Part shown: one piece after another, positions 51,509-63,659 of the stretch
Layout of the letters: the number at the start of each line of letters is the position of its first letter
How positions within the stretch are numbered: position 1 is the stretch's first letter
NCBI RefSeq assembly: GCF_018332715.1
Contig: NZ_BOQP01000017.1
Coordinates: 310,001 to 374,000, forward strand
Direction: 5' to 3'
From: Winogradskya consettensis
GTDB lineage: Bacteria > Actinomycetota > Actinomycetes > Mycobacteriales > Micromonosporaceae
DNA: 64,000 bases
Notes under the pieces: generated by a model
The model's input: only the letters and a program-made list of their open reading frames with translations
Databases searched by the model: none
What the model was told of the DNA's origin: nothing
Translations under genes and position numbers: made by a program

Positions 51509-54177
51509 CGGTCCGGATCAACGGTACCGAGCACGACCGCGCACCCCGGCCCGGTCAGTGTCTGCGCACGTTCCTGCGCGAGGAGGGCTGTTTCGGGGTC
51601 AAGAAGGGGTGCGACACCGGCGACTGCGGCGCGTGCACCGTCCATGTGGACGGCGAGCCGGTGCACAGTTGTGTCTATCCGGCGTTCCGCGCGCAGGGCA
51701 GGCGGGTCACCACGATCGAGGGGCTCGCGACGGCGGACGGCCTGCATCCGGTGCAGCAGTCGTTCCTGGACGCCCAGGGCTTCCAGTGCGGGTTCTGCAC
51801 CGCCGGGCTGATCATGACCACGGCCGCGCTGGACGAGGCGCAACGCGCGGATCTGCCCCGGTCGCTCAAGGGCAATCTGTGCCGGTGTACGGGGTACCGC
51901 GCGGTGGCCGACGCGATCAACGGTGTGCGTACGGTGGAGGATCCGGAGGCGGGAGCTGCCATCGGGGCCGGCCTCGGCGCCCCGGCCGGTCCGCAGATCG
52001 TGACGGGAACGGCCCGCTACACGTTCGACGTGGCGATGCCCGGGATGCTGCACCTCAAGGTGCTCCGGTCACCGCACGCCCACGCGCGCATCACGGGCAT
52101 CGACGCGAGCGGGGCACTGGCCGTGCCCGGGGTGCGCGCGGTGCTGACCCACGAGGACGCGCCGGCGAAGTATTTCTCCACCGCCCGGCACGAGAACCCG
52201 TCGGAGGACCCCGCCGACACCCGGGTTCTCGACGACGTGGTCCGCTTCATCGGCCAGCGGGTGGCCGCCGTCGTGGCCGACACCGAGGGTGCCGCCGAGG
52301 AGGGCTGCCGCCTACTGCGCGTGTCCTACGACGTGTTGCCGTCCGTAGTGGACCCCGAGGACGCGTTACTGCCCGGCGCTCCCCTGCTGCACGGTGGCGA
52401 CAGCAACGCGATCGGGCGGCTCGATGCCGAGCTGGGTTCGGTCGCCGACGGGTACGCCGAGGCCGCCGTCGTCTACGAGCAGACGTTCCGGACCGCCCGT
52501 GTGCAGCACGCCAGCCTCGAGACGCACGGCGCGATCGGCTGGCTCGACGCGGACGGGCGGCTCACGCTGCGGTCGAGCACCCAGACGCCGTTCCTGACCC
52601 GGCGGGCGCTCGCCGACCTTTACGACCTGCCCCTCGACCGGGTGCGGGTGCTCACCGGGCGGGTCGGCGGCGGCTTCGGCGGCAAGCAGGAGATGCTGGT
52701 CGAGGATCTCGTCGCGCTCGCCGTGCGCACCACCGGGCAACCGGTCAAGCACGAATACACCCGCGCGGAGCAGTTCACCTCCGCGACGACACGGCACCCC
52801 TTCACCGTACGCATGAAGGCGGGCGCACGAAGCGACGGCGTCCTGACCGCCCTCGAACTGCGCGTGGTGTCCGACACCGGCGCCTACGGCAACCACGGCC
52901 CGTCGGTGATGTTCCACGGCTGCCACGAATCCATCTCGGTCTACCGCTGCGCGAACAAGAAGGTCGACGCGTACGCCGTCTACACGAACACCGTGCCCGC
53001 CGGCGCGTTCCGGGGCTACGGCCTGGGCCAGGTGTCGTTCGCGGTGGAGTCGGTGCTGGACGAGCTCGCGCGGATGCTCGGCATGGACCCGGTCCTGCTG
53101 CGCGAACGCAACGTCGTCCTGCCCGGCGAGGACATGACCGCGCCCGGCTCGCACGCCGACGACCTGACCATCGCCAGCTACGGCCTCGACCAGTGCCTGA
53201 CCGCCATCCGCGACGCGTCCCACGAGCCCCTGCCCGAGCCGGCGCCCGCGGGATGGCTGGTCGGTGAGGGCATGGCGATGGCCATGATCGCCGCCGGGCC
53301 GCCCGGTGGCCATTTCGCCGACGCCACGCTCACCCTGCTGGCCGACGGCCGGTACGAGATCGCCGTCGGCACCTCCGAGTTCGGCAACGGCAGCACCACG
53401 GTCCACGCGCAGATCGCCGCGGACGTCCTCGGCACCAAGCCGGACAGGATCGTCATCCGCCAGTCCGACACGGACGTCGTGGCCCACGACACGGGCGCGT
53501 TCGCCTCCACCGGGGTGGTCGTCGCCGGGCAGGCCGTCCTCGCCGCCGCGAAGGGGTTGCGTGCGGACATCCTCGCCAAGACCGGCGCGGTCACGCTGGG
53601 AGTGGACACCGTCGTGCAGGCCGACGGGTCGACGCTGCACCTGCGGGACGTGCCCGGGCCGATCAGCGCGCAGGGACACTGGACCGGCAGCCCCCGGTCG
53701 GTCGCCTTCAACGCGCAGTGGTTCCGGATCGCGGTGGACCCGGGCACGGGCGAGCTCCGCATCCTGCGCAGCGTGCACAGCGCCGACGCAGGCCGGGTCA
53801 TGAACCCCCTGCAGTGCCGGGGCCAGATCGAGGGTGGCGTCGCCCAGGCCCTCGGGTCGGCGCTGACCGAGCGCATGGTCCTCGACGGCGGCACGGGCGA
53901 GGTCCGCACGACCGGCTTCCGGCAGTACCACGTGCCCGCGTACGCCGACGTGCCGCACACCGAGGTCGTGTTCGCGCAGACCGAGGACGCGATCGGGCCG
54001 CTGGGCGCGAAATCGATGAGCGAGAGCCCGTACAACCCGGTCGCCCCGGCGATCGCCAACGCGCTGCGGGACGCCACCGGCGTACGTTTCACCGACCCGC
54101 CGTTCACGCGCGACCGCATCTGGCTCGGCCTGCAGAACGATCAGGAGGGCCGGCCACCCGGTCCGCCGATGACATGA
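51505..54177 (+). CDS. Molybdopterin hydroxylase: fused 2Fe-2S and Mo subunits
   Basis: An 890-residue fusion. Residues 1-150 are the small iron-sulphur subunit with the plant-type cluster ligands Cys36, Cys41, Cys44 and Cys56 and the second cluster Cys95, Cys98, Cys126 and Cys128. From about residue 155 the molybdopterin-binding subunit follows, with GRVGGGFGGKQEM, PAGAFRGYGLGQ and a C-terminal GPLGAKSMSE whose Glu is the expected catalytic base. With the FAD subunit before it, this makes a complete xanthine dehydrogenase-like enzyme that hydroxylates a purine or N-heterocycle and passes electrons to NAD or another acceptor. No XdhC-type maturation gene is next to it. Confidence 0.88.
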   Translation: MTVRINGTEHDRAPRPGQCLRTFLREEGCFGVKKGCDTGDCGACTVHVDGEPVHSCVYPAFRAQGRRVTTIEGLATADGLHPVQQSFLDAQGFQCGFCTAGLIMTTAALDEAQRADLPRSLKGNLCRCTGYRAVADAINGVRTVEDPEAGAAIGAGLGAPAGPQIVTGTARYTFDVAMPGMLHLKVLRSPHAHARITGIDASGALAVPGVRAVLTHEDAPAKYFSTARHENPSEDPADTRVLDDVVRFIGQRVAAVVADTEGAAEEGCRLLRVSYDVLPSVVDPEDALLPGAPLLHGGDSNAIGRLDAELGSVADGYAEAAVVYEQTFRTARVQHASLETHGAIGWLDADGRLTLRSSTQTPFLTRRALADLYDLPLDRVRVLTGRVGGGFGGKQEMLVEDLVALAVRTTGQPVKHEYTRAEQFTSATTRHPFTVRMKAGARSDGVLTALELRVVSDTGAYGNHGPSVMFHGCHESISVYRCANKKVDAYAVYTNTVPAGAFRGYGLGQVSFAVESVLDELARMLGMDPVLLRERNVVLPGEDMTAPGSHADDLTIASYGLDQCLTAIRDASHEPLPEPAPAGWLVGEGMAMAMIAAGPPGGHFADATLTLLADGRYEIAVGTSEFGNGSTTVHAQIAADVLGTKPDRIVIRQSDTDVVAHDTGAFASTGVVVAGQAVLAAAKGLRADILAKTGAVTLGVDTVVQADGSTLHLRDVPGPISAQGHWTGSPRSVAFNAQWFRIAVDPGTGELRILRSVHSADAGRVMNPLQCRGQIEGGVAQALGSALTERMVLDGGTGEVRTTGFRQYHVPAYADVPHTEVVFAQTEDAIGPLGAKSMSESPYNPVAPAIANALRDATGVRFTDPPFTRDRIWLGLQNDQEGRPPGPPMT

Positions 54178-54184
54178 TGGCGCG

Positions 54185-55837
54185 ATGGCCAACCCGCGGC
54201 GTCTGCTCCACCATCGCATGTCGATCTCCCTCGCCGGACGCAGCGACGACGAGCTGACGGCATCGCTGCGTGCCGCACCCGCCGGCTCCGTCGGCGTGGG
54301 CGGCGGCTCCTCGGTGGTCACCATCGACGGCACACCGGTGTTCGCCAAACGGATCCCGATCACCGGCCGCGAGCTGGCCCACCCGCACAGCACCGCGAAC
54401 CTGTTCAACCTGCCGGTCCACTGCCAGTACGGCACGTACCGACTCGCCGGCCCGGGCTTCAACGCGTGGCGCGAACTCGCCGCGTGCACGATCGTCTCCG
54501 ACGGGGTGCTCGCCGGCGAGACCGAGGCGTTCCCCCTGCTGTACCACTGGCGCGTGCTCCCCGGCCGTCCCCCGCTCGCGCCCGAACACCACGACATCGA
54601 CGCGGTGGTCACGCAGTTCGGCGGCAACCCGGCCGTCCGCACCCGCTTCGAGGAACTGGCCGCCGCCACGTCTAGCCTCGTGCTGTTCCTCGAGCACCTC
54701 CCGAGCCCCGTTCCCGAGCGGTTGACCGCCCCTCCCGAGACCGTTGAGCGTGAGTTGTTCGAGATCGTGGCGTTTCTGCGCAGCCGACACCTGCTCCATA
54801 TGGACGGCCACTTCGGCAACATGCGCGCCGACGCCGACCGCATCTACCTCGTCGACTTCGGCCTGGCAACGTCGTCCACCTTCGACCTGTCACCCGCCGA
54901 ACGCGACTTCGTCACCCGCAACCTCGGCCACGACAGCGACTACGCGGCCATGCGCCTGGTCAACTGGCTGGTCACCACGGCCTGCGGCGTGACCGGCAGC
55001 CTCACCGCCCGCAACACGTACGTCCGCCGGTGCGCAACCGGCGACATCCCCCAGGACGTCCCACCCGCCGTCGCAGCCATCCTCGCCCGGCACGCCCCAG
55101 CCGCTGCCCGCATGAACGACTTCTGCTGGCGCCTTCACGACGGCGACATCCACGCGCAGTATCCCGCTCCCGTCACCGCGGACGACGTCGACCTTGCCGT
55201 GCGGCTCGCCGTGGAGGTCCTTCGGGACGCGCCCCCGCAGGGGTGGGGTGGTAAGGCGGGTTCGCTCGACTGGGACTGCTGGGAGACCGCCGAACACCTC
55301 GCGAACGACCTGTTCTACTACGCCGCGCAGCTGGGACCGCAGAGCCCGCCGCTGGACACCCACGTGCCTTTCGCCTTGAGCCGGGACAGGCCGGACGCAC
55401 CCGCGACGTTCCTCTCCGCGGACCGTGCCGCGGGTCCGGCCGGCCTGCTGCAGGTGCTGGAGACGTGTGGTGCGCTGCTGGTCGCGATGGTGCGGACCAC
55501 GCCGCCGCAGGTCCGCGCCCACCACGCCGCCGGGGTGTCGGACCCCGAAGGCTTCGCGGCGCTGGGGTTGCAGGAGACGCTGGTCCACATGCACGATCTG
55601 ACGAAAGGCCTCGGGCTTGCCTGGGCCCCGCCCGCCGATCTCTGCTCACGGTTGCTCGCCCGCCTGTTTCCCGAGGCTCCTGGCGGCGCCGATCCGTGGC
55701 TCACCCTGTTGTGGGCCACCGGCCGCGGCTCCTTGGAGGGGCACCCGCGTCTCACCACGTGGCGCTCGGACAGCACACCGCGGTTTTCCTCTACAAGCGA
55801 CCGTTGGAGCGCAGGGTCAGCAGAGACTCCAGCGTGA
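54185..55837 (+). CDS. Kinase-like/MDMPI fusion protein
   Basis: A 550-residue protein of two parts. Residues 12-325 are a protein-kinase-like (aminoglycoside-phosphotransferase-related) domain: GVGGGSSVV nucleotide loop, Lys55 in VFAKRI, the catalytic H205-M-D207-x4-N212 and D224-F-G in LVDFGLA. Residues 340-530 form a DinB/MDMPI-type helical domain starting DLAVRLAVEVLRDAP and containing ETLVHMHDLTKGL. These two occur as separate proteins in other actinobacteria to my knowledge. Start ATG 54185 or ATG 54218. It begins 7 nt after the molybdoenzyme gene and its 3' end overlaps the convergent gene by 47 nt. The phosphorylated target is unknown. Confidence 0.75.
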   Translation: MANPRRLLHHRMSISLAGRSDDELTASLRAAPAGSVGVGGGSSVVTIDGTPVFAKRIPITGRELAHPHSTANLFNLPVHCQYGTYRLAGPGFNAWRELAACTIVSDGVLAGETEAFPLLYHWRVLPGRPPLAPEHHDIDAVVTQFGGNPAVRTRFEELAAATSSLVLFLEHLPSPVPERLTAPPETVERELFEIVAFLRSRHLLHMDGHFGNMRADADRIYLVDFGLATSSTFDLSPAERDFVTRNLGHDSDYAAMRLVNWLVTTACGVTGSLTARNTYVRRCATGDIPQDVPPAVAAILARHAPAAARMNDFCWRLHDGDIHAQYPAPVTADDVDLAVRLAVEVLRDAPPQGWGGKAGSLDWDCWETAEHLANDLFYYAAQLGPQSPPLDTHVPFALSRDRPDAPATFLSADRAAGPAGLLQVLETCGALLVAMVRTTPPQVRAHHAAGVSDPEGFAALGLQETLVHMHDLTKGLGLAWAPPADLCSRLLARLFPEAPGGADPWLTLLWATGRGSLEGHPRLTTWRSDSTPRFSSTSDRWSAGSAETPA

Positions 55838-56639
55838 CCCAGCCCCGCCACTCCGGCCGCGTGATCGGTGTCCACGACTCGAACGTGAAGTCCCAGCCGC
55901 CGTCCGCCTTCTGCTTCGCCCGCAGCGCGTCCAGATGCCGGTCGATCACGTCGCCGTCGAACAGCGACCGGGCGAGGCTGTCCGGGTGGGGTGCGAAGTC
56001 GAGCGGCCCGTGCACGTCACCGTCGGCGGCCGGGTCGAGGTCGATCACCGAGCGGACGGATTCGCTCAGGGCGGCCCAGGTCGCTTCGGCTCGGGACCGG
56101 TCCGGCACGTGCTCCAAGAACTTCACGATGGTGCGTACGTCGTAGGCGCCGACAGCATTCAGATTGTCGAGGGCTGTCCAGCAGAAGCCGGTGGCCCGCT
56201 CGACCCACGGGTGCTCGACGCCGTTCTTGAGCAGCAGGCCGGCGATCGAGGCCGTGGGGTTGAGCGAACCGGGCAGCCCGGTGACCGGCGTCCACCACGG
56301 ACCGCGCGGGCTCGTGGTCGGCAGCACCCAGGGCACCCCGCCGTCCGGGCGGGTGATCGACTCGAGGTAGCGCAGGATGCCGTCGAGCAGGTCCGCGTCG
56401 AGGGTGCCCACCTCGTCCATGACGAAGAGGGCAAGCTCGACGGGGACCGGCTGGCTCTCCGGGCCGCGGAGGTCGGGTTCGAGCGCGTGCCCGAAGCCGC
56501 CGTCCGCGTTCCCATAGGGCCGCAGCGCGTCGATCACCGTCGCCGGGTCACCGTCGCGGAAGTGGAACGCGAACCGCAGCCGGTCGAGCAGCCGCGCATT
56601 GACCCAGAGGAACGCTTCCGCACGATCCAGAGTATCCAT
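55791..56639 (-). CDS. Alpha-toroid (prenyltransferase/squalene oxidase-like repeat) protein
   Basis: A 282-residue protein that looks like an (alpha/alpha)6 toroid: the repeats NADGGFGHALEPDLRG, PDGGVPWVLP and ADGGWDFTFESWTP are the Gly/aromatic-rich turns seen in squalene cyclases and related folds. The catalytic DxDD motif of terpene cyclases is absent, so it is probably not a cyclase; it could bind a polysaccharide or a lipid. Its ATG lies 6 nt from a TAGGGT -10 box. A terminator for metH lies just upstream, so it is transcribed independently. Confidence 0.68.
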   Translation of the reverse strand: MDTLDRAEAFLWVNARLLDRLRFAFHFRDGDPATVIDALRPYGNADGGFGHALEPDLRGPESQPVPVELALFVMDEVGTLDADLLDGILRYLESITRPDGGVPWVLPTTSPRGPWWTPVTGLPGSLNPTASIAGLLLKNGVEHPWVERATGFCWTALDNLNAVGAYDVRTIVKFLEHVPDRSRAEATWAALSESVRSVIDLDPAADGDVHGPLDFAPHPDSLARSLFDGDVIDRHLDALRAKQKADGGWDFTFESWTPITRPEWRGWVTLESLLTLRSNGRL

Positions 56640-56645
56640 CGGCCC

Positions 56646-56651
56646 ACCCTA
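56646..56651 (-). promoter_or_regulatory. -10 box of a leaderless promoter
   Basis: On the minus strand TAGGGT lies 6 nt before the ATG at 56639 (spacer GGGCCG). It sits between the metH terminator and the alpha-toroid gene. Confidence 0.5.
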
Positions 56652-56664
56652 CGACCGGGGTCCG

Positions 56665-56699
56665 GCAAAAACCGGGCCGGCCCCGCAAGGCCGGCCCGG
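56665..56699 (-). terminator. Intrinsic terminator of metH
   Basis: Read on the minus strand, an 11-bp perfect stem (CCGGGCCGGCC/GGCCGGCCCGG, 56699-56689 with 56682-56672) with a 6-nt loop is followed at once by TTTTTG. It starts 13 nt after the metH stop. This is the only hairpin in the window that also has a U-run. Confidence 0.88.
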
Positions 56700-56711
56700 G
56701 CATGAAGGCGC

Positions 56712-60335
<3,624 letters not shown>

Positions 60336-60357
60336 GTGACCACCTCCGCAAGGATCT

Positions 60358-60427
60358 CGGAGGCGCCCTTGGTCGGTGAATCCAGTCCGAGCGTGGCGGG
60401 TCACCCCGTCGCAGCGCCCCTCGGCCT
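60358..60427 (-). ncRNA. SAH riboswitch upstream of metH
   Basis: On the minus strand the leader contains CCGAGGGGCGCTGCGAC, matching the SAH (S-adenosylhomocysteine) riboswitch core. P1 is CCGAG (60424-60420) with CTCGG (60391-60387); inside it CGGG-GTGA-CCCG forms a tetraloop hairpin. The pseudoknot strand GGGCGCCTC (60368-60360) can pair with GGGCGC of the core. CCTCC in that strand (60363-60359) is also complementary to the metH Shine-Dalgarno GGAGG (60347-60343), giving an off-state hairpin. Ligand binding would free the ribosome site and raise MetH when SAH accumulates. Confidence 0.85.
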
Positions 60428-60616
60428 GGCGACTAAGACTACCCGAAGACGGTCGTATCGGCCGCACCCACCGGATGCCCGCGAGGGTCGGCTGGTCAGC
60501 CGGTCGGACGTCCCCCTAACAGCCCGATCTTGCCCCGGAACCGCCGCCGGGCCGCGCCGAATTCGCTTTCACCAGGCAAGATGCGCCCCGGGGATATACC
60601 TGGGGGGTACAAACAA

Positions 60617-61573
60617 ATGGAAATTCACCACTTCCAGCACGGCTGGGTGACCCCGGCCATCAGTTACGCACTGTCCGTTCTCGGCTCGATGCTGGGCCTG
60701 GTCTGCGCGGTCCGGCTGCGCTCCGCCACGGGCACCGGGGCACGCACCTGGTGGCTCGCGCTCTCGGCCATCGCCATCGGCGGCACCGGCATCTGGACCA
60801 TGCACTTCGTCGCCATGCTCGGCTTCGGCGTCGTCGGCACCACCATCCGCTACGACGTGGCCCTCACCGCCGCCAGCGCCATCCTGGCCATCGCGGCGGT
60901 CGGCCTCGGCATGCTCGTCGTCTTCGGCGGCACCACGGCAACCCGTCCCGGCCCGGCCCGCATCGCCATCGGCGGCGTCCTGGCCGGCCTCGGCGTGGCC
61001 GCGATGCACTACATGGGCATGTACGCCATGCACCTCAACGGCGCCATCTCGTACGGCACCGGCAAGGTCGCAGCCTCGATCGCCATCGCGGTCCTCGCCG
61101 CCACCGCGGCCCTCTGGCTCGCCGCCAACGTCCAGCGCCCGGTCGCCATCTTCGGCGCGGCCCTCATCATGGGCGTAGCGGTCAACGGCATGCACTTCAC
61201 GGGCATGTCCGCGATGTCCGTACACACCAGAGCCACCGCGACCAGTCCGACCGGCGCCTCCGGGACGTCGCTGCTGATCCCGATCGGCCTCACGGTGCTG
61301 TTCGGCGTCCTCGGCCTCCTGTACGCCCTGATGGCAGCCCCGACGGAGGAGGACCGCGCCGCCGCGGAGTACCTCGCCTCCCGCCGCCTGGGAACGCCGG
61401 CCGCACCTGCTCCCGCGGCCCCGCGGCCCGGCTCCCTGCCGTCCGCATCGGGCCTGTCCGCATCCGGGCGATCCGCGTCGGGGCCGTCCGCGTCCGGCGG
61501 GAACCAGCCCGGGCCACGCTCGTCGGCCCTCGGCGGCGGCTCCTGGACCTACCGGGACCGCGAATCACGCTGA
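60617..61573 (+). CDS. MHYT-domain integral membrane sensor
   Basis: A 318-residue protein with about seven transmembrane segments and the repeated MHYT-type motifs WTMHFVAM, AMHYMGMYAM and GMHFTGMSAM, which are proposed to bind copper and to sense a gas such as oxygen or NO. Unlike many relatives it has no GGDEF or EAL output domain; the C-terminus is a 60-residue Ala/Pro/Ser-rich tail with SASG repeats. ATG 60617 has a strong GGGGGG Shine-Dalgarno. It is divergent from metH and overlaps the convergent GTPase gene by 9 nt. Confidence 0.85.
   Translation: MEIHHFQHGWVTPAISYALSVLGSMLGLVCAVRLRSATGTGARTWWLALSAIAIGGTGIWTMHFVAMLGFGVVGTTIRYDVALTAASAILAIAAVGLGMLVVFGGTTATRPGPARIAIGGVLAGLGVAAMHYMGMYAMHLNGAISYGTGKVAASIAIAVLAATAALWLAANVQRPVAIFGAALIMGVAVNGMHFTGMSAMSVHTRATATSPTGASGTSLLIPIGLTVLFGVLGLLYALMAAPTEEDRAAAEYLASRRLGTPAAPAPAAPRPGSLPSASGLSASGRSASGPSASGGNQPGPRSSALGGGSWTYRDRESR
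61442..61500. repeat. In-frame 15-bp minisatellite in the MHYT gene
   Basis: Four units of 15 bp starting tccgc (61442, 61457, 61472, 61487) encode the five-residue SASG-type repeats of the tail. Differences are mostly silent or at one position per unit. Confidence 0.8.
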
Positions 61574-63424
61574 CCGCCCCCTGACCGGCACCCTGCCGTT
61601 CAGGTGGCGCAGGTACCGCTCACGGTCGAGCGGATCGCCGTCGAGGCGGGCCCGCACCGGCGGCGGCCCGCTCACCGGACGGTCACCACCCGGCCGGGTC
61701 CAGAGGGCACCCTCACCACGGGTCAGGCCCGGAAGCACCCGGGCCAGGTCCTGCGCCGACCGCGACGGAACCTCGCCGGTGACCGCCCAGGACTCACCGC
61801 GTCCGGCGGTGCCGGCGATCGCGGCCCCCAGCCCCGTGAGCGCGGCGAGCACCGCGCTGAGCGTGTCCCCGGGAATTTCCACCTCGAAGGCCTGGCATGG
61901 CTCATGCACCCGGGTCCCGGCGTCCCGCAACGCCCGCAGCAGCACCACGGGCGTGAGACCCCGGAAGTCCGCGGCGGTCGAAATGGGCGACTTCCATCCC
62001 GTACGCACGACGGTGACCTCGCAGTCGAGCACCTGCCACCCGAAGAGCCCCTGCTCCAGGGTCTTCCGGACGGACTCCTCGACGGCGACGTGGAACGCCC
62101 GGGGCAGCGCACCCCACTCGTCCTCCCGCCGGTACACCGTCCCCGCCCCGGCCCGCCCCGCGGCGACCCTGAGCCCGACCGTCGCCCAGAAGTCGCTGCC
62201 CCCGCGCTTGTCGAACTCGACGATCGCCGTCCCGCTCCCACGCAGGCGCTCGAAGCAGACCGGCTGGATCCGCCCGAAGACCGCCTCGACGCCGAACTCC
62301 CGCACCAGCCGCTCGGCGAGCACCTCCCGCTGCACGGCCCCGTACAGCAACACGGAGGTCCCGCCGCCCGCGGACACCCGCGTCCGGATGAGCGGATCCT
62401 CGTCAGCGAGCCGGGTCAGCGCGGCGTGCAGCCGGGCCTCGTCACCGGGACACGCGGGCCGCACCACGGCTTCCAGCCCCGGCGGCGAGAACACCGGCAA
62501 GGGGTCAGCACCCCGCTCCCCGAGCCGGTCCCCCACCCGTACCCCGGAAAGCCCCCGGACCCGGGCGATACTGCCGGCCCGCAGCACCCGGCTGTCCGCG
62601 CCGACCACCTCGATACCGGTCACCCGCCCGCTGACCCTCTCGTTCCCCCGCCGCAGCCGGACCCGCTGCCGCTCGCGGACCTCCCCGCCGAACAGCCGCA
62701 GATACGCGACCTTCTCCGCACCACCCCGCCGCTCAACGGCGAACACCAGCCCGCTGACCGCTTCCGGCTCCCCCTCGGCCCGCGTAGCCTGCCGGTTCGC
62801 CACGGCGAGTGGGCCGAGGACGGTGGTCAGTCCGTTCGCCAGATCCTGCACCCCGGCGCCGGTGATCGCCGAGCCGAAGTACGCGGGATGCAGGCTCCCG
62901 GCCACCGTCTGCTCGGTGATGAGCGACCGCAGCTCCTCCGCCGCCGGGTCGTTCATCGCGAACACATCGGCGCCGAGCTTCGCGCGTACCTCAGAAATGA
63001 TCTCCGCGGGCCGGGCGCCGGGCCGATCGATCTTGTTGATGAACAGCACGGTCGGCACGCCGAGCCGGCGCAGTGAGCGGAACAGCACCCTGGTCTGAGC
63101 CTGCACACCCTCGACCGCGGACAGCACCAGAACCGCCGCGTCGAGCACGGTCAGCGCGCGTTCCACCTCGGCGATGAAATCGGGGTGCCCGGGCGTGTCG
63201 ATCAGATTCACCTGCACGCCCGCCCGGGTGAACGAGGCGACCGCCGAGCGGATGGTGATGCCCCGCTCCCGTTCGATGTCACCACTGTCGGTACGCGTAT
63301 CGCCGCCGTCGACGCTGCCCAGCGCAGCGATCACGCCGTGGTCGAACAGCAGCCTCTCGGTGAGACTGGTCTTACCTGCGTCGACATGCGCCAGGATGCC
63401 GAGATTGAGTGTGGGACGGGTCAA
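61565..63424 (-). CDS. TetM/OtrA-type ribosomal protection-like GTPase
   Basis: A 619-residue EF-G-like translational GTPase of the tetracycline ribosomal-protection group. G1 is AHVDAGKTS (12-20), G2 the Thr of RGITI, G3 DTPGH and G4 NKID. Domains II (VFAVERRGGAEKVAYLRLF), III and the C-terminal IV-V (RGLTPVVLLRALRDAG; EVEIPGDTLSAVLAAL) are all present. It is a little shorter than OtrA and TetM. The start is TTG 63424, since the conserved N-terminus begins at once and no ATG or GTG fits. It could confer low-level tetracycline protection or act as a housekeeping factor; no biosynthetic genes for a tetracycline are nearby. Confidence 0.83.
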   Translation of the reverse strand: MTRPTLNLGILAHVDAGKTSLTERLLFDHGVIAALGSVDGGDTRTDSGDIERERGITIRSAVASFTRAGVQVNLIDTPGHPDFIAEVERALTVLDAAVLVLSAVEGVQAQTRVLFRSLRRLGVPTVLFINKIDRPGARPAEIISEVRAKLGADVFAMNDPAAEELRSLITEQTVAGSLHPAYFGSAITGAGVQDLANGLTTVLGPLAVANRQATRAEGEPEAVSGLVFAVERRGGAEKVAYLRLFGGEVRERQRVRLRRGNERVSGRVTGIEVVGADSRVLRAGSIARVRGLSGVRVGDRLGERGADPLPVFSPPGLEAVVRPACPGDEARLHAALTRLADEDPLIRTRVSAGGGTSVLLYGAVQREVLAERLVREFGVEAVFGRIQPVCFERLRGSGTAIVEFDKRGGSDFWATVGLRVAAGRAGAGTVYRREDEWGALPRAFHVAVEESVRKTLEQGLFGWQVLDCEVTVVRTGWKSPISTAADFRGLTPVVLLRALRDAGTRVHEPCQAFEVEIPGDTLSAVLAALTGLGAAIAGTAGRGESWAVTGEVPSRSAQDLARVLPGLTRGEGALWTRPGGDRPVSGPPPVRARLDGDPLDRERYLRHLNGRVPVRGRSA

Positions 63425-63615
63425 GGAGAACCTCGCGAGGTCGGAACGGACGTCGGATCCGGAGCGTCCCGATGCCTCGCATGTCGCCTCCCCATAACGA
63501 ACTACCGACCGAAGGTGCGTTCGCCGACGACCCTATGACCGCCCCCGCCGGCACCGCTACCGATTTGCCCGCCCCGCCGGGAGGACCGGTACGGCCCCCT
63601 GGCATCCCCCGGCCG

Positions 63616-63634
63616 GTTCTCATGGAGTTCTCAT
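63616..63634 (+). promoter_or_regulatory. 11-bp-phased direct repeat: response-regulator box
   Basis: GTTCTCAT occurs at 63616-63623 and again at 63627-63634, exactly 11 bp apart, 25 nt before the response-regulator ATG. Tandem half-sites one helical turn apart are typical of OmpR/PhoB dimers, so autoregulation is likely. Confidence 0.65.
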
Positions 63635-63659
63635 CGGGGTGTGCTGTCATGGCGGCATC

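Noticed and set aside
54173..54178. CATGAT as a leaderless -10 for the kinase fusion gene
   Set aside because: It lies at the right distance but lacks the initial T of TANNNT and is inside the end of the upstream gene; read-through from the molybdoenzyme operon is equally likely.
60336..60530. Cobalamin riboswitch before metH
   Set aside because: No B12-box sequence is present; the leader matches the SAH riboswitch instead.
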